DNA from: Lutibacter sp. Hel_I_33_5
GTDB lineage: Bacteria > Bacteroidota > Bacteroidia > Flavobacteriales > Flavobacteriaceae
Length of the DNA: 64,000 nucleotides
Assembly (NCBI RefSeq): GCF_007827455.1
Contig: NZ_VISM01000001.1
Location: 2,716,001-2,780,000 of the forward strand
Direction of reading: 5' to 3'
The notes below the pieces were generated by a model. It was not told the DNA's origin, did no database searches, and was given only the letters and a program-made list of their open reading frames with translations. Made by a program: the position numbers and the translations under genes. Every line of letters begins with the position of its first letter. Within the stretch, counting starts at the first letter, position 1. Positions 26,796-34,617 of this stretch are shown piece after piece.

Positions 26796-27722
26796 TTATT
26801 CGTTTTTGTTGACGGCTAGTTTTTCTAATAAAAGGATTAATCCAAAACCTAGTATGGCAAATATAATAGCGTACATTAATTGTGGATTTCCATCAAAAGA
26901 AAAAGGAGATACACTTTTTTCTAAAAGTGGTTTTAATGCTCCATGTCTGTCTGTATAAGTTGTTAAGGTGGTTTTCCAAGGCCAAACTTTATTTAAAGAG
27001 CCTAACATAATTCCTGTTAAAACGACCAGCATTTGGTTCTTATAATTTGAAAATAAAAATTTTAAAAACTTAGAGAATGCAATTAGCCCAATCATAACTC
27101 CAATGGCAACAGCAGATAATACTTTTAAATCTTTGCTTGTTATGGCGGCCATTACTGTTGGGTAAACACCAATTAAAAGTAAAATATAGGAACCAGAAAT
27201 TCCCGGTAAAATCATAGCGCAAGAAGCTATTGCACCAGCAACAACTAAAAATATGAAACTTGTTTCTTGCCCGTTAACAGAAGGAATAATGGTAATTATG
27301 TAACCAAAAGCAACTCCTAAAACTCCTAATACTATATTTTTATAATTCCAATTCGTAATTTGTTTTGCTATATAAATAATACTAGCTAAAACCAATCCAA
27401 AAAAGAAAGACCATAATAGTACAGGTTGGTTTTCTAATAACCATTTAATTGCCTTGGCTAATGAAACAATACTTGTGAAAATCCCAATAAAAAGGGCTAA
27501 TAAAAAATTACCATTTGCTTGTTTCCAAGCTGCTTTAAAACCTTTATTTTTTAGGGTTTTTAATAGTGAAAGATTTATGTTACTGATGCTAGATAAAAGT
27601 TCTTCATAAATTCCAGAAATAAAAGCAATTGTTCCGCCAGAAACTCCAGGTACAACATCAGCAGCACCCATGCCTAAACCTTTTAATCCAATAATGATAT
27701 AATCTTTTAATTTTCTACTCAT
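26796..27722 (-). CDS. DUF368 membrane protein (PopT-like polyprenyl-phosphate carrier), copy 1
   Basis: A 308-residue polytopic membrane protein, first gene of the set. N-terminal repeat GLGMGAADVVPGVSGGTIAF and central repeat AIASCAMILPGISGSYILLL mark the DUF368 family, whose members move polyprenyl phosphate back across the inner membrane. The C-terminal region (FAILGFGLILLLEKL) resembles the end of the downstream copy. A minus-strand -7 box (TATCTTCG, 27746-27753) lies 24 bases upstream and probably drives the DUF368-DUF368-aroE operon. Confidence 0.93.
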   Translation of the reverse strand: MSRKLKDYIIIGLKGLGMGAADVVPGVSGGTIAFISGIYEELLSSISNINLSLLKTLKNKGFKAAWKQANGNFLLALFIGIFTSIVSLAKAIKWLLENQPVLLWSFFFGLVLASIIYIAKQITNWNYKNIVLGVLGVAFGYIITIIPSVNGQETSFIFLVVAGAIASCAMILPGISGSYILLLIGVYPTVMAAITSKDLKVLSAVAIGVMIGLIAFSKFLKFLFSNYKNQMLVVLTGIMLGSLNKVWPWKTTLTTYTDRHGALKPLLEKSVSPFSFDGNPQLMYAIIFAILGFGLILLLEKLAVNKNE

Positions 27723-27745
27723 TTTAAGTTTGATTTTTGGTGAAA

Positions 27746-27753
27746 CGAAGATA
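27746..27753 (-). promoter_or_regulatory. -7 promoter box for the DUF368-aroE operon
   Basis: Minus strand TATCTTCG, near the TANNTTTG consensus; no clear TTG partner. Confidence 0.45.
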
Positions 27754-27837
27754 GTGGAAAATGGTTAAAATTTAATAGTTTTAGATATACTAAACATAAG
27801 AATTAAAATTTATTATATTTATAGAAAAAATCACGAT

Positions 27838-28674
27838 ATGAAAAAAAGTAAATTAGGTTACATTATATTTTTTACGTTATTAATTTTAAGTTCTTGTTCA
27901 AAAGAGAGGAGTGATACTGAATTTATATCAACTGAGAACAAAATTAATAACGAAAATGAAAGCAAAATTGAAAGTAAAATTGATGAAAAAGGAAAAAATA
28001 AAAGTAATAACGATGTAGTTAGGTCGGAAATTATAGAAGGCGGATTTAATTCTTTAGTTGATAATCAATATCATAAGTATGTTTTATATGTGCCAGATAG
28101 TTATTACACTTCACAATCAACTCCTTTAATAATTTATTTGCATGGAGCAAGTAGTACAGCAAAAGATGATTTAAAAGTAAAAGGTCCTTTTAGAGCTATA
28201 AATAAAGGTATAGAGCTCGATTTCGTTGTAGCTTCACCTCATTCTAGAGGCTGGAACCCTAAAGTTGTAGATGAATTTTTAGAAAACATTGTTTTAAAAC
28301 ATTTTGAAAATATAGATAGCAAAAGAGTATACGTTACAGGGCACAGTATGGGGGGATTTGGAACTCTTGATTTTGCAGTTGAATATCCAGAAAAAGTAGC
28401 AGCTATAATACCAATAGCTGGTGCTAATTTAGAAAGTGGAAGAAAATGTAATTTAAGAGATATTCCTGCTTGGTTTTTCCATAGTAGAGATGACAAAGCT
28501 GTACCATTTAGTTTTTCAGAAAATGCAGTAAATTTAATTAATACATGTTGTCCATCTATACCTCCTAAGTTTACTATTTTTGAAACAAAAGGTCATGGTA
28601 TTTCTTGGTTTATTTATAATAAATCAGTTGAAGAAATTGATATTTATTCTTGGATGCTGCAGTATTCTAAATAA
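27838..28674 (+). CDS. Lipoprotein alpha/beta-hydrolase (carboxylesterase-like), copy 1
   Basis: A 278-residue lipoprotein (lipobox LSSC, Cys20) with a charged Lys/Glu/Asn-rich linker (about residues 22-62) and an esterase domain of the polyhydroxybutyrate-depolymerase/phospholipase-carboxylesterase group. Oxyanion region LIIYLHGAS, nucleophile elbow GHSMGG with Ser170, acid HSRDDKAVP and catalytic His in ETKGHGISW. Probably hydrolyses esters at the cell surface or in the periplasm; substrate unknown. A paralogue follows 13 bases downstream with almost the same signal-peptide DNA, indicating a tandem duplication. Confidence 0.85.
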   Translation: MKKSKLGYIIFFTLLILSSCSKERSDTEFISTENKINNENESKIESKIDEKGKNKSNNDVVRSEIIEGGFNSLVDNQYHKYVLYVPDSYYTSQSTPLIIYLHGASSTAKDDLKVKGPFRAINKGIELDFVVASPHSRGWNPKVVDEFLENIVLKHFENIDSKRVYVTGHSMGGFGTLDFAVEYPEKVAAIIPIAGANLESGRKCNLRDIPAWFFHSRDDKAVPFSFSENAVNLINTCCPSIPPKFTIFETKGHGISWFIYNKSVEEIDIYSWMLQYSK

Positions 28675-28687
28675 AAAACAACTAGCT

Positions 28688-29479
28688 ATGAGGACAAAAG
28701 GATTAAGTTATATTATATTTTTTATGTTATTAATTTTAAGTTCTTGTTCAAAAGAGAGAGTGCCATCTACAACCACAAAAGTAACTTACCAGCCAAATAT
28801 TATAGAAGATGGATATGTTTCAAAAGTAGATAATTTGTATCATAAATATGCTGTATATCTACCTGATAATTATTATTCTTCAGAATCGACGCCTTTAATA
28901 ATTTTTCTACACGGGGCAGGAGGAGGAAGGAACCCAGAAGATTTAACAAAAAAAGGGCCATATAGAGCTATTAATAAAGGTATAAAACTTGACTTTGTTG
29001 TAGCATCATTGTTAAACCCAGATATAATTTTACATGGTAGGGAAATGGTAAATCTTTGGAATTCTGAAGTTATTAATGAATTTTTAGAAAAAGAGATTAA
29101 AGTTTTATATAAAAATATTGATATTAAAAGAATTTATATAACAGGTCACAGTATGGGAGCAGGTGGGACTGTAAGATATGCTGCCGATTACCCAGAAAAA
29201 GTTGCAGCCATTGTACCAATATCTGGAGGACGTTTACCTGAAGAAAAAAAATGTAATTTAAAAGAAGTTCCAGCTTGGTTTTTTCATAGTAAAGATGATA
29301 TAGCAGTGCCAATTAGTGTTTCGCAAAACACTGTGGATTTAATTAATTCTTGCTTACCTACGGTTATTCCTAAATTTACAGTTTTTAATAAGTTAGGACA
29401 TGGTATCTCTTACTTTATTTATGATAAATCAGATGAAGAAATTGATATTTATTCTTGGATGCTCCAGTATTCAAAATAA
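28688..29479 (+). CDS. Lipoprotein alpha/beta-hydrolase (carboxylesterase-like), copy 2
   Basis: A 263-residue lipoprotein, start ATG 28688 chosen because it gives the same signal peptide and lipobox (LILSSC, Cys20) as copy 1; a longer in-frame extension runs back into copy 1 and is unlikely. LIIFLHGAGGG is the oxyanion region, GHSMGAGG has Ser155, HSKDDIAVP the acid and KLGHGISYF the histidine. It lacks most of the charged linker of copy 1 and has an insert near LLNPDIILHGR. Both copies end EEIDIYSWMLQYSK. A terminator hairpin follows. Confidence 0.85.
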   Translation: MRTKGLSYIIFFMLLILSSCSKERVPSTTTKVTYQPNIIEDGYVSKVDNLYHKYAVYLPDNYYSSESTPLIIFLHGAGGGRNPEDLTKKGPYRAINKGIKLDFVVASLLNPDIILHGREMVNLWNSEVINEFLEKEIKVLYKNIDIKRIYITGHSMGAGGTVRYAADYPEKVAAIVPISGGRLPEEKKCNLKEVPAWFFHSKDDIAVPISVSQNTVDLINSCLPTVIPKFTVFNKLGHGISYFIYDKSDEEIDIYSWMLQYSK

Positions 29480-29480
29480 A

Positions 29481-29509
29481 AAAAGCCAAAGCAAAGCTTT
29501 GACTTTTTA
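29481..29509 (+). terminator. Terminator after the esterase pair
   Basis: AAAGCCAAAGC and GCTTTGACTTT form a stem with one mismatch and a 3-base loop, then TTTTAT. Confidence 0.6.
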
Positions 29510-29533
29510 TTCAATAAACTCCCTAAGCTTATG

Positions 29534-30904
29534 TTATCCCATCGCTTTTTTATAGTTGATGAGTAATTTTTTTACTTTAGTGTTTTCTGTTATGATTGGG
29601 AAAAGTTCATTCATAATTGTATGATAGTCATAATCTATTTTCATACCATTTATTAAATGATCAATTCCGTAATTTTCTTTATTTAAAATAATAAACAATC
29701 CAGCCAATCTATATTCTATTTCAGCAAAATATTTGTAGGTCTTTTGTGCTTTGAATAGTATTTTTAAAGCGTCATTAAAATCGCCTAAAAATAATAATAC
29801 ATCCGCTAAGGCAATATAAATTTCTATAGCAATATCATTTAACTCAATACATTTTTCAAAACCATTTACGGCTTCCTCAAAAAAGTTAAGTTTTATATTT
29901 ATTTCAGAATATTTACGCCAATATAACGAATTGTCTTCATCAATTTTTAATGCTTTTGCAATGTAATATGCCGCTTTTTGATAGTCTTTTTGTTTGTAGT
30001 AAGCATTAGTTAATAGTAACCAACCTTTATCTAATAAAGGATCTTCATGTACCGCTTTTTTATAATAACTAACTGCAGTATCTTCTTGCTTAATTTTTTC
30101 GTAGCATTCACCAATTCTTACATACACAAAAGCTGTAGGATCATCTAATTCTAAAGTAATTAAATAATTTTCTATGGCTTCTTTATATTGACCAAGTTCT
30201 TCTAAAGTTTTGGCTTTTTCTAAATAACCGCCAATAAAACTTTCGTCAATTAAAACAGCATAATCAAAAGAAGTTAAGGCTTCTTTAAACATGTTTAGAA
30301 CAAAGTATTGTCTCCCTAATTGATGCCAAGCAACTTCGCTATATGGGTTTCTATTGATGTATGAATTTAAAAAATGAATGGCATCTTCATGTTCTTTTTG
30401 CATATCAAAACAATACACAATATTATACAATGCAGAATAATCTTCATAATCTACATCAATACATTTTGCAAAACTTAAACGCGCATTTTCAAAATCGTCT
30501 AAAAATAAATATTCCATTCCCATTAAAGACCAAAGATCAACTTGCTCATCAGAAAAAGTTAATCCGATTTTTAAAGCTTCAATAGCTTTTTCATGTTGAC
30601 CACCTTTTGATAAAATAGTTGCTTTTTGAATGTATACTTCATCATTTTCTGGTGCAATTTTTTCTAATCTTTTTACTGATTTTGCTGCATCATCAAACTT
30701 TCCTTCAAAAATTAACAACTCTACATGGAGTAATTTTAAATCGATAGAAGTAGGGTGTTGTTGTAAGCCTAATTTAACGGCTTTATTGGCTAAAGAGTGT
30801 TTTCCACAATCTAAATAATGGACGATAATTTCTTCAAATTCAACCAAATCAAAGAAATAAACACTGTTGGTTTTTAGCATTGATTCAAATTTTGATAGAG
30901 ACAT
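29534..30904 (-). CDS. Tetratricopeptide-repeat protein
   Basis: A 456-residue cytoplasmic-looking protein (no signal peptide, no membrane segment) made almost wholly of TPR units, for example GQHEKAIEALKIGLTFSDEQ, NMFKEALTSFDYAVLIDE and KDYQKAAYYIAKALKIDEDN. About ten to twelve repeats can be traced from residue 25 to 440. TPR scaffolds mediate protein-protein contact; I see no catalytic domain. It stands alone between the esterase pair (convergent) and the pyrR operon (divergent). Confidence 0.88.
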   Translation of the reverse strand: MSLSKFESMLKTNSVYFFDLVEFEEIIVHYLDCGKHSLANKAVKLGLQQHPTSIDLKLLHVELLIFEGKFDDAAKSVKRLEKIAPENDEVYIQKATILSKGGQHEKAIEALKIGLTFSDEQVDLWSLMGMEYLFLDDFENARLSFAKCIDVDYEDYSALYNIVYCFDMQKEHEDAIHFLNSYINRNPYSEVAWHQLGRQYFVLNMFKEALTSFDYAVLIDESFIGGYLEKAKTLEELGQYKEAIENYLITLELDDPTAFVYVRIGECYEKIKQEDTAVSYYKKAVHEDPLLDKGWLLLTNAYYKQKDYQKAAYYIAKALKIDEDNSLYWRKYSEINIKLNFFEEAVNGFEKCIELNDIAIEIYIALADVLLFLGDFNDALKILFKAQKTYKYFAEIEYRLAGLFIILNKENYGIDHLINGMKIDYDYHTIMNELFPIITENTKVKKLLINYKKAMG

Positions 30905-31029
30905 AGGCTATTGTATTTGAATTATTACTCTAAGGTACACTAAGTCTTAAAGAGCATTTAATTTCATTCGAATTGTTTTCAACAATTTAATTAACAGTTT
31001 GATTGTTTTTTGATAAAAAGAAAGAAATT

Positions 31030-31060
31030 TTGTCCATCGACATTTTTTGTAGTAGCTTTG
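31030..31060 (+). promoter_or_regulatory. Promoter for the pyrR-pyrB-rnz operon
   Basis: TTG (31030-31032), 20-base spacer, TAGCTTTG (31053-31060): full consensus. The leader of about 40 bases is too short for the PyrR-binding attenuator seen in Bacillus. Confidence 0.7.
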
Positions 31061-31105
31061 CGCTTTGATAACTATTAGGAATAATTCTATTAGGTTTCAA
31101 AAACA

Positions 31106-31651
31106 ATGAGCAGAAAAACATTACTTAACTCTAAAGAAATTGAAATAATTCTGCATCGATTAGCATGTCAGCTAATTGAAAATCACAACGATTTTTCTAA
31201 TACCGTTTTAATTGGTCTACAACCTAGAGGTTCTTTCTTAGCTAATAGATTGGTAGATTTACTTAAAAATGAATACGGAATTAAAAATCTTGAGCTTGGT
31301 CTTTTAGACATCACTTTTTATAGAGATGATTTTAGAAGAAGAGACGAGCCTTTGGAAGCTACACCTACTGAAATTGATTTTTTAATTGAAGACAAGAAAG
31401 TAGTGATTATTGATGATGTGTTGTATTCTGGTAGAAGTGTAAGAGCTGCTTTAACTGCAATTCAATCGTACGGAAGACCCGATAATATTGAGTTATTGGT
31501 ATTAATTGATAGACGATTTAGTAGACATTTACCAATTCAACCGAATTACAAAGGAAGACAGGTTGATGCAATTAACGAAGAAAAAGTAATTGTAAATTGG
31601 AAAGAAACGCATAAAAAAGATGTTATTTATTTAGATAATACGGTAGAATGA
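31106..31651 (+). CDS. pyrR: Bifunctional pyr regulator / uracil phosphoribosyltransferase PyrR
   Basis: A 181-residue type I phosphoribosyltransferase. The PRPP-binding loop VVIIDDVLYSGRSVRA lies at about residues 94-109; IGLQPRGSFLANRL and LGLLDITFYRDDF are typical of PyrR, and the C-terminal QVDAINEEKVIV completes it. In Bacillus it binds pyr mRNA and also makes UMP from uracil; in Bacteroidota the RNA role is not established, and no attenuator is visible here. The pyrB start overlaps its stop (ATGA), so the two are coupled. Confidence 0.95.
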   Translation: MSRKTLLNSKEIEIILHRLACQLIENHNDFSNTVLIGLQPRGSFLANRLVDLLKNEYGIKNLELGLLDITFYRDDFRRRDEPLEATPTEIDFLIEDKKVVIIDDVLYSGRSVRAALTAIQSYGRPDNIELLVLIDRRFSRHLPIQPNYKGRQVDAINEEKVIVNWKETHKKDVIYLDNTVE

Positions 31652-32577
31652 AGGAGCTAAGTGTAGAAAATTTATTAGGCATAAAATACCTCACTAAAAG
31701 TGATGTAAATCTTATTTTTGAAACTGCAGATCATTTTAAAGAAGTTTTAAATAGACCGATAAAGAAAGTTCCATCGCTTAGAGATATTACGATTGCCAAT
31801 TTATTTTTTGAAAATAGTACACGAACAAAATTATCGTTCGAACTGGCAGAAAAAAGATTATCTGCAGATGTAATTAATTTTTCTGCAAGTCAATCTTCAG
31901 TAAAAAAAGGAGAAACTTTAATAGATACAGTAAACAATATTTTATCAATGAAAGTTGATATTGTTGTGATGCGTCATCCAAATGTTGGGGCAGGAGTTTT
32001 CTTATCTAAACATGTTGATGCTAAAATTATTAATGCAGGTGATGGAACCCATGAACATCCAACACAAGCTTTATTAGATTCGTACTCTATTAGAGAAAAA
32101 CTTGGAACCGTAAAAGGAAAGAAAATTGTAATTGTAGGTGATGTTTTACATTCTAGAGTTGCACTATCAAATATTTTTGCATTAAAATTACAAGGAGCAC
32201 AAGTAAAAGTTTGTGGCCCAACAACGTTAATTCCTAAGCATATTACAAGTTTAGGAGTAGAGGTAGAGACCAATCTCAAGAAAGCATTAGAATGGTGTGA
32301 TGTTGCAAATGTTTTGCGTGTTCAACATGAACGTATGGATATTAAATATTTTCCTTCTACAAGAGAATACACACAGCTTTTCGGAATAAATAAACAGATT
32401 TTAGATAATCTTGGCAAGAAAATTGTAATCATGCATCCAGGGCCAATTAACCGTGGTGTAGAAATTACAAGTGACGTTGCAGATGCAGATCAATCTATAA
32501 TTTTAAACCAAGTAGAAAATGGTGTTGCCGTTAGAATGGCAGTCATTTATTTATTGGCGCAACAAATTAAAAGATAA
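31648..32577 (+). CDS. pyrB: Aspartate carbamoyltransferase, catalytic subunit
   Basis: Makes carbamoyl-aspartate from carbamoyl phosphate and aspartate, the committed step of pyrimidine synthesis. The 309-residue sequence has the carbamoyl-phosphate motif FFENSTRTKLSFE (about residues 52-64), the HPTQALLDSYSI block, VLRVQHERMD and the HPGPINRGVEI block near the C-terminus. No pyrI regulatory chain is nearby, as is usual for class B/C enzymes. It overlaps pyrR by 4 bases. Confidence 0.97.
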   Translation: MKELSVENLLGIKYLTKSDVNLIFETADHFKEVLNRPIKKVPSLRDITIANLFFENSTRTKLSFELAEKRLSADVINFSASQSSVKKGETLIDTVNNILSMKVDIVVMRHPNVGAGVFLSKHVDAKIINAGDGTHEHPTQALLDSYSIREKLGTVKGKKIVIVGDVLHSRVALSNIFALKLQGAQVKVCGPTTLIPKHITSLGVEVETNLKKALEWCDVANVLRVQHERMDIKYFPSTREYTQLFGINKQILDNLGKKIVIMHPGPINRGVEITSDVADADQSIILNQVENGVAVRMAVIYLLAQQIKR

Positions 32578-32589
32578 AGTTTATTCCCA

Positions 32590-32922
32590 ATGAATATAGT
32601 ACATAAAGAAGGATATCATCTTATAACTTCTGATGAAGATTCGTTTTCATCTTTTTTTAAAAACTTTTCTAAAGCGTTTTCTTCTTTAGAAAAAAATCAT
32701 GTTATTATTCAACTTTCTGAGAATCTTAACGTTGTGAAAGACGAAATTTCATTATTTTTGGATTTTAGTTCTAGGTTACAACAAAATGGCATGTCCTTTG
32801 TAGTAATTATTAAGAATGTAAATGTTGATGATTTTCCAGAAGAATTTAACATAGTGCCTACTTTAGTAGAAGCAGAAGATGTAATTGATATGGAAAACAT
32901 GCAACGAGAATTAGGGTTTTAA
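32590..32922 (+). CDS. Small STAS-like hypothetical protein
   Basis: A 110-residue cytoplasmic protein with alternating strands and helices (HVIIQLSEN, EISLFLDFSSRLQQNGMSFVVIIKN, VPTLVEAEDVIDMENMQREL) that looks like a STAS/anti-sigma-antagonist fold; the final EAEDVIDMENMQRELGF resembles the end of that fold. I do not recognise a named family, although I recall similar proteins preceding rnz in other flavobacteria. It lies 12 bases after pyrB and 8 before the T9SS tail gene. Role unknown. Confidence 0.6.
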   Translation: MNIVHKEGYHLITSDEDSFSSFFKNFSKAFSSLEKNHVIIQLSENLNVVKDEISLFLDFSSRLQQNGMSFVVIIKNVNVDDFPEEFNIVPTLVEAEDVIDMENMQRELGF

Positions 32923-32930
32923 AGAATAAT

Positions 32931-33251
32931 ATGATTAAAAAGTTACTTTTTATTTCTTTTCTATTGATTGCTACTATTGGTTTTGCTCAGCAAAAATCAA
33001 TTAGTAAGTTGGTTACTACACCAAATCCTTTTACAGAAAAAACCACAATTCATTTTAATGCTACTTCTACGCAAAAAATTACTCTAAGTGTTAGTAATAT
33101 TTTAGGAAAGGTAGTTTACAAGAAAATACATAAAGTAAAAAAAGGAAAAAATTCAATTCCATTCTCTAGAAATAATTTACAAACAGGTATGTACATTTAT
33201 GTACTACAAAACCATAAAGAAATTATTTCTAAACGTTTTGTAATTAAATGA
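32931..33251 (+). CDS. T9SS type A sorting-domain-only protein
   Basis: A 106-residue exported protein: signal peptide ending IGFAQ (about residue 19), then a single type A C-terminal sorting domain: TTPNPFTEKTTIHFNA, KITLSVSNILGKVVYK and the closing LQTGMYIYVLQNHKEIISKRFVIK-type strand pattern with the usual terminal lysine. This domain normally follows a large cargo and directs it through the type IX secretion system; here there is no cargo. Its stop overlaps the rnz start by 4 bases (ATGA), so it is genuinely translated in the operon. Confidence 0.82.
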   Translation: MIKKLLFISFLLIATIGFAQQKSISKLVTTPNPFTEKTTIHFNATSTQKITLSVSNILGKVVYKKIHKVKKGKNSIPFSRNNLQTGMYIYVLQNHKEIISKRFVIK

Positions 33252-34162
33252 TTGCAAAACTCACTATTCTAGGCTGTCATTCTGCAACCCCGCGTGTAAA
33301 CGCACACCCAACATCACAACATTTAGAGTTAAATAATCGTCATTTTTTAATAGATTGCGGAGAAGGTACACAGCGTCAAATGCGCAAGTATAAAGTTGGT
33401 TTTGCTAAAATCAATCAGATCTTTATTTCACATTTACATGGAGATCATTTTTTTGGATTAATCGGATTAATATCAACTTTCGGAATTTTAGGTAGAGAAA
33501 ATCCATTGCATGTTTTTGGACCTAAAGGAATAAAGGAGATTATTACTTTGCAATTAAAATTGTCTAAATCGTATGCAAAATACGAGATGATTTTTCATGA
33601 ACTTTCTTCAACTGAAAGTGAACTTATTTTTGAAGATGATAAAGTGACGGTGCATACAATTCCATTAGAACATCGCGTATATACAAATGGCTACTTATTT
33701 ACAGAAAAAGAGAAGCCAATAAAATTACATATAGAAAATATAAGACAATATCCAGAAATAGAAGTTTGTGATTATCATGCAATTAAAGCAGGAAAAGATG
33801 TTACGTTACAATCTGGAGAAATTATTGCTAATAAAGAATTAACGTTACCTCCAGAAAAATCAAAAAGCTATGCTTTTTGTAGTGATACAGTTTATAAACC
33901 TTCCATAGCACCTATTATAAAAAATGCTGATTTGTTATATCATGAAGCTACTTTTTTAAATGATAGAGAAGATTTAGCAGAAAAAACAAAACATGCTACG
34001 GCACAACAAGCGGCACAAATAGCAAAAGATGCTGGAGTTCAAAAATTAATTATTGGCCACTATTCTAGTAGATATTCAGATATATCAAAATTTAAAAAAG
34101 AAGCATCAGTAGTTTTTGATAATACCATGTTAGCAGAAGCAGGAAAAGTGTTTACTTTTTAA
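33248..34162 (+). CDS. rnz: Ribonuclease Z
   Basis: Metallo-beta-lactamase-fold endonuclease that cuts tRNA precursors 3' of the mature end. The 304-residue length fits the short (RNase Z-S) form. Metal ligands: SHLHGDHFFG (His62, His64, Asp66, His67), CSDTVY (Asp), HEATF and the C-terminal IGHYSSRY histidine; the DCGEGTQRQM and GVQKLIIGHYSSRYSD blocks are diagnostic. It needs the 3' processing role if tRNA genes such as tRNA-Arg here lack encoded CCA. Last gene of the pyrR operon; overlaps the convergent CoA-binding gene by 4 bases. Confidence 0.96.
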   Translation: MIAKLTILGCHSATPRVNAHPTSQHLELNNRHFLIDCGEGTQRQMRKYKVGFAKINQIFISHLHGDHFFGLIGLISTFGILGRENPLHVFGPKGIKEIITLQLKLSKSYAKYEMIFHELSSTESELIFEDDKVTVHTIPLEHRVYTNGYLFTEKEKPIKLHIENIRQYPEIEVCDYHAIKAGKDVTLQSGEIIANKELTLPPEKSKSYAFCSDTVYKPSIAPIIKNADLLYHEATFLNDREDLAEKTKHATAQQAAQIAKDAGVQKLIIGHYSSRYSDISKFKKEASVVFDNTMLAEAGKVFTF

Positions 34163-34521
34163 TACTGATTTGTTGCTAATAAAACTAAGGTACAAGCAAC
34201 TTCTGAAATAATATTATTTTCTAACAACTGCTTTACAAATTTTTCGTTTTCTGTTCCTGGATTAAAAATGACTCTATTCGGTTTTAATGCAATAATATAC
34301 TTGTAATATTCTTTTTGTCGCTTTGGGTTAAGATATAAAGTAACTGTATCTATATCTTCATAAAATATTTTTTGATTTTCGATTGTTACATCATCTACGA
34401 TACCTTGCCTCAATCCAATTGCTTTTACTTGTTTATTATTACTTCTTAATCTTTTAATAGCCTTATTAGAATACCTTTCTTCTTTTAATGAAGCTCCTAA
34501 AACTAATGTTACATTTTTCAT
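34159..34521 (-). CDS. CoA-binding domain protein
   Basis: A 120-residue single-domain protein of the CoA_binding_2 type: VTLVLGASLKEERYSNKAIK is the Rossmann-like start, followed by IYTVTL-like strands (DIDTVTLYLNPKRQKEYY) and KPNRVIFNPGTENEKF (conserved NPG). Members bind CoA or a nucleotide; no catalytic partner domain is attached. A minus-strand -7 box (TATCTTTG, 34559-34566) precedes it by 38 bases. Confidence 0.85.
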   Translation of the reverse strand: MKNVTLVLGASLKEERYSNKAIKRLRSNNKQVKAIGLRQGIVDDVTIENQKIFYEDIDTVTLYLNPKRQKEYYKYIIALKPNRVIFNPGTENEKFVKQLLENNIISEVACTLVLLATNQY

Positions 34522-34558
34522 TTGTTAATAATACGTTAAACTCTGTTAAACACCGTAA

Positions 34559-34566
34559 CAAAGATA
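34559..34566 (-). promoter_or_regulatory. -7 promoter box for the CoA-binding gene
   Basis: Minus-strand TATCTTTG; a TTG lies 24 bases further upstream, one base outside the usual spacing. Confidence 0.45.
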
Positions 34567-34617
34567 TCCAGTTATACGTCTATAAGACATCAATAAAAAT
34601 ATAATTAATCAAACACG

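Noticed and set aside
31061-31105. PyrR-binding attenuator in the pyrR leader
   Set aside because: The leader from the predicted promoter is about 40 bases and has no terminator/antiterminator stems.
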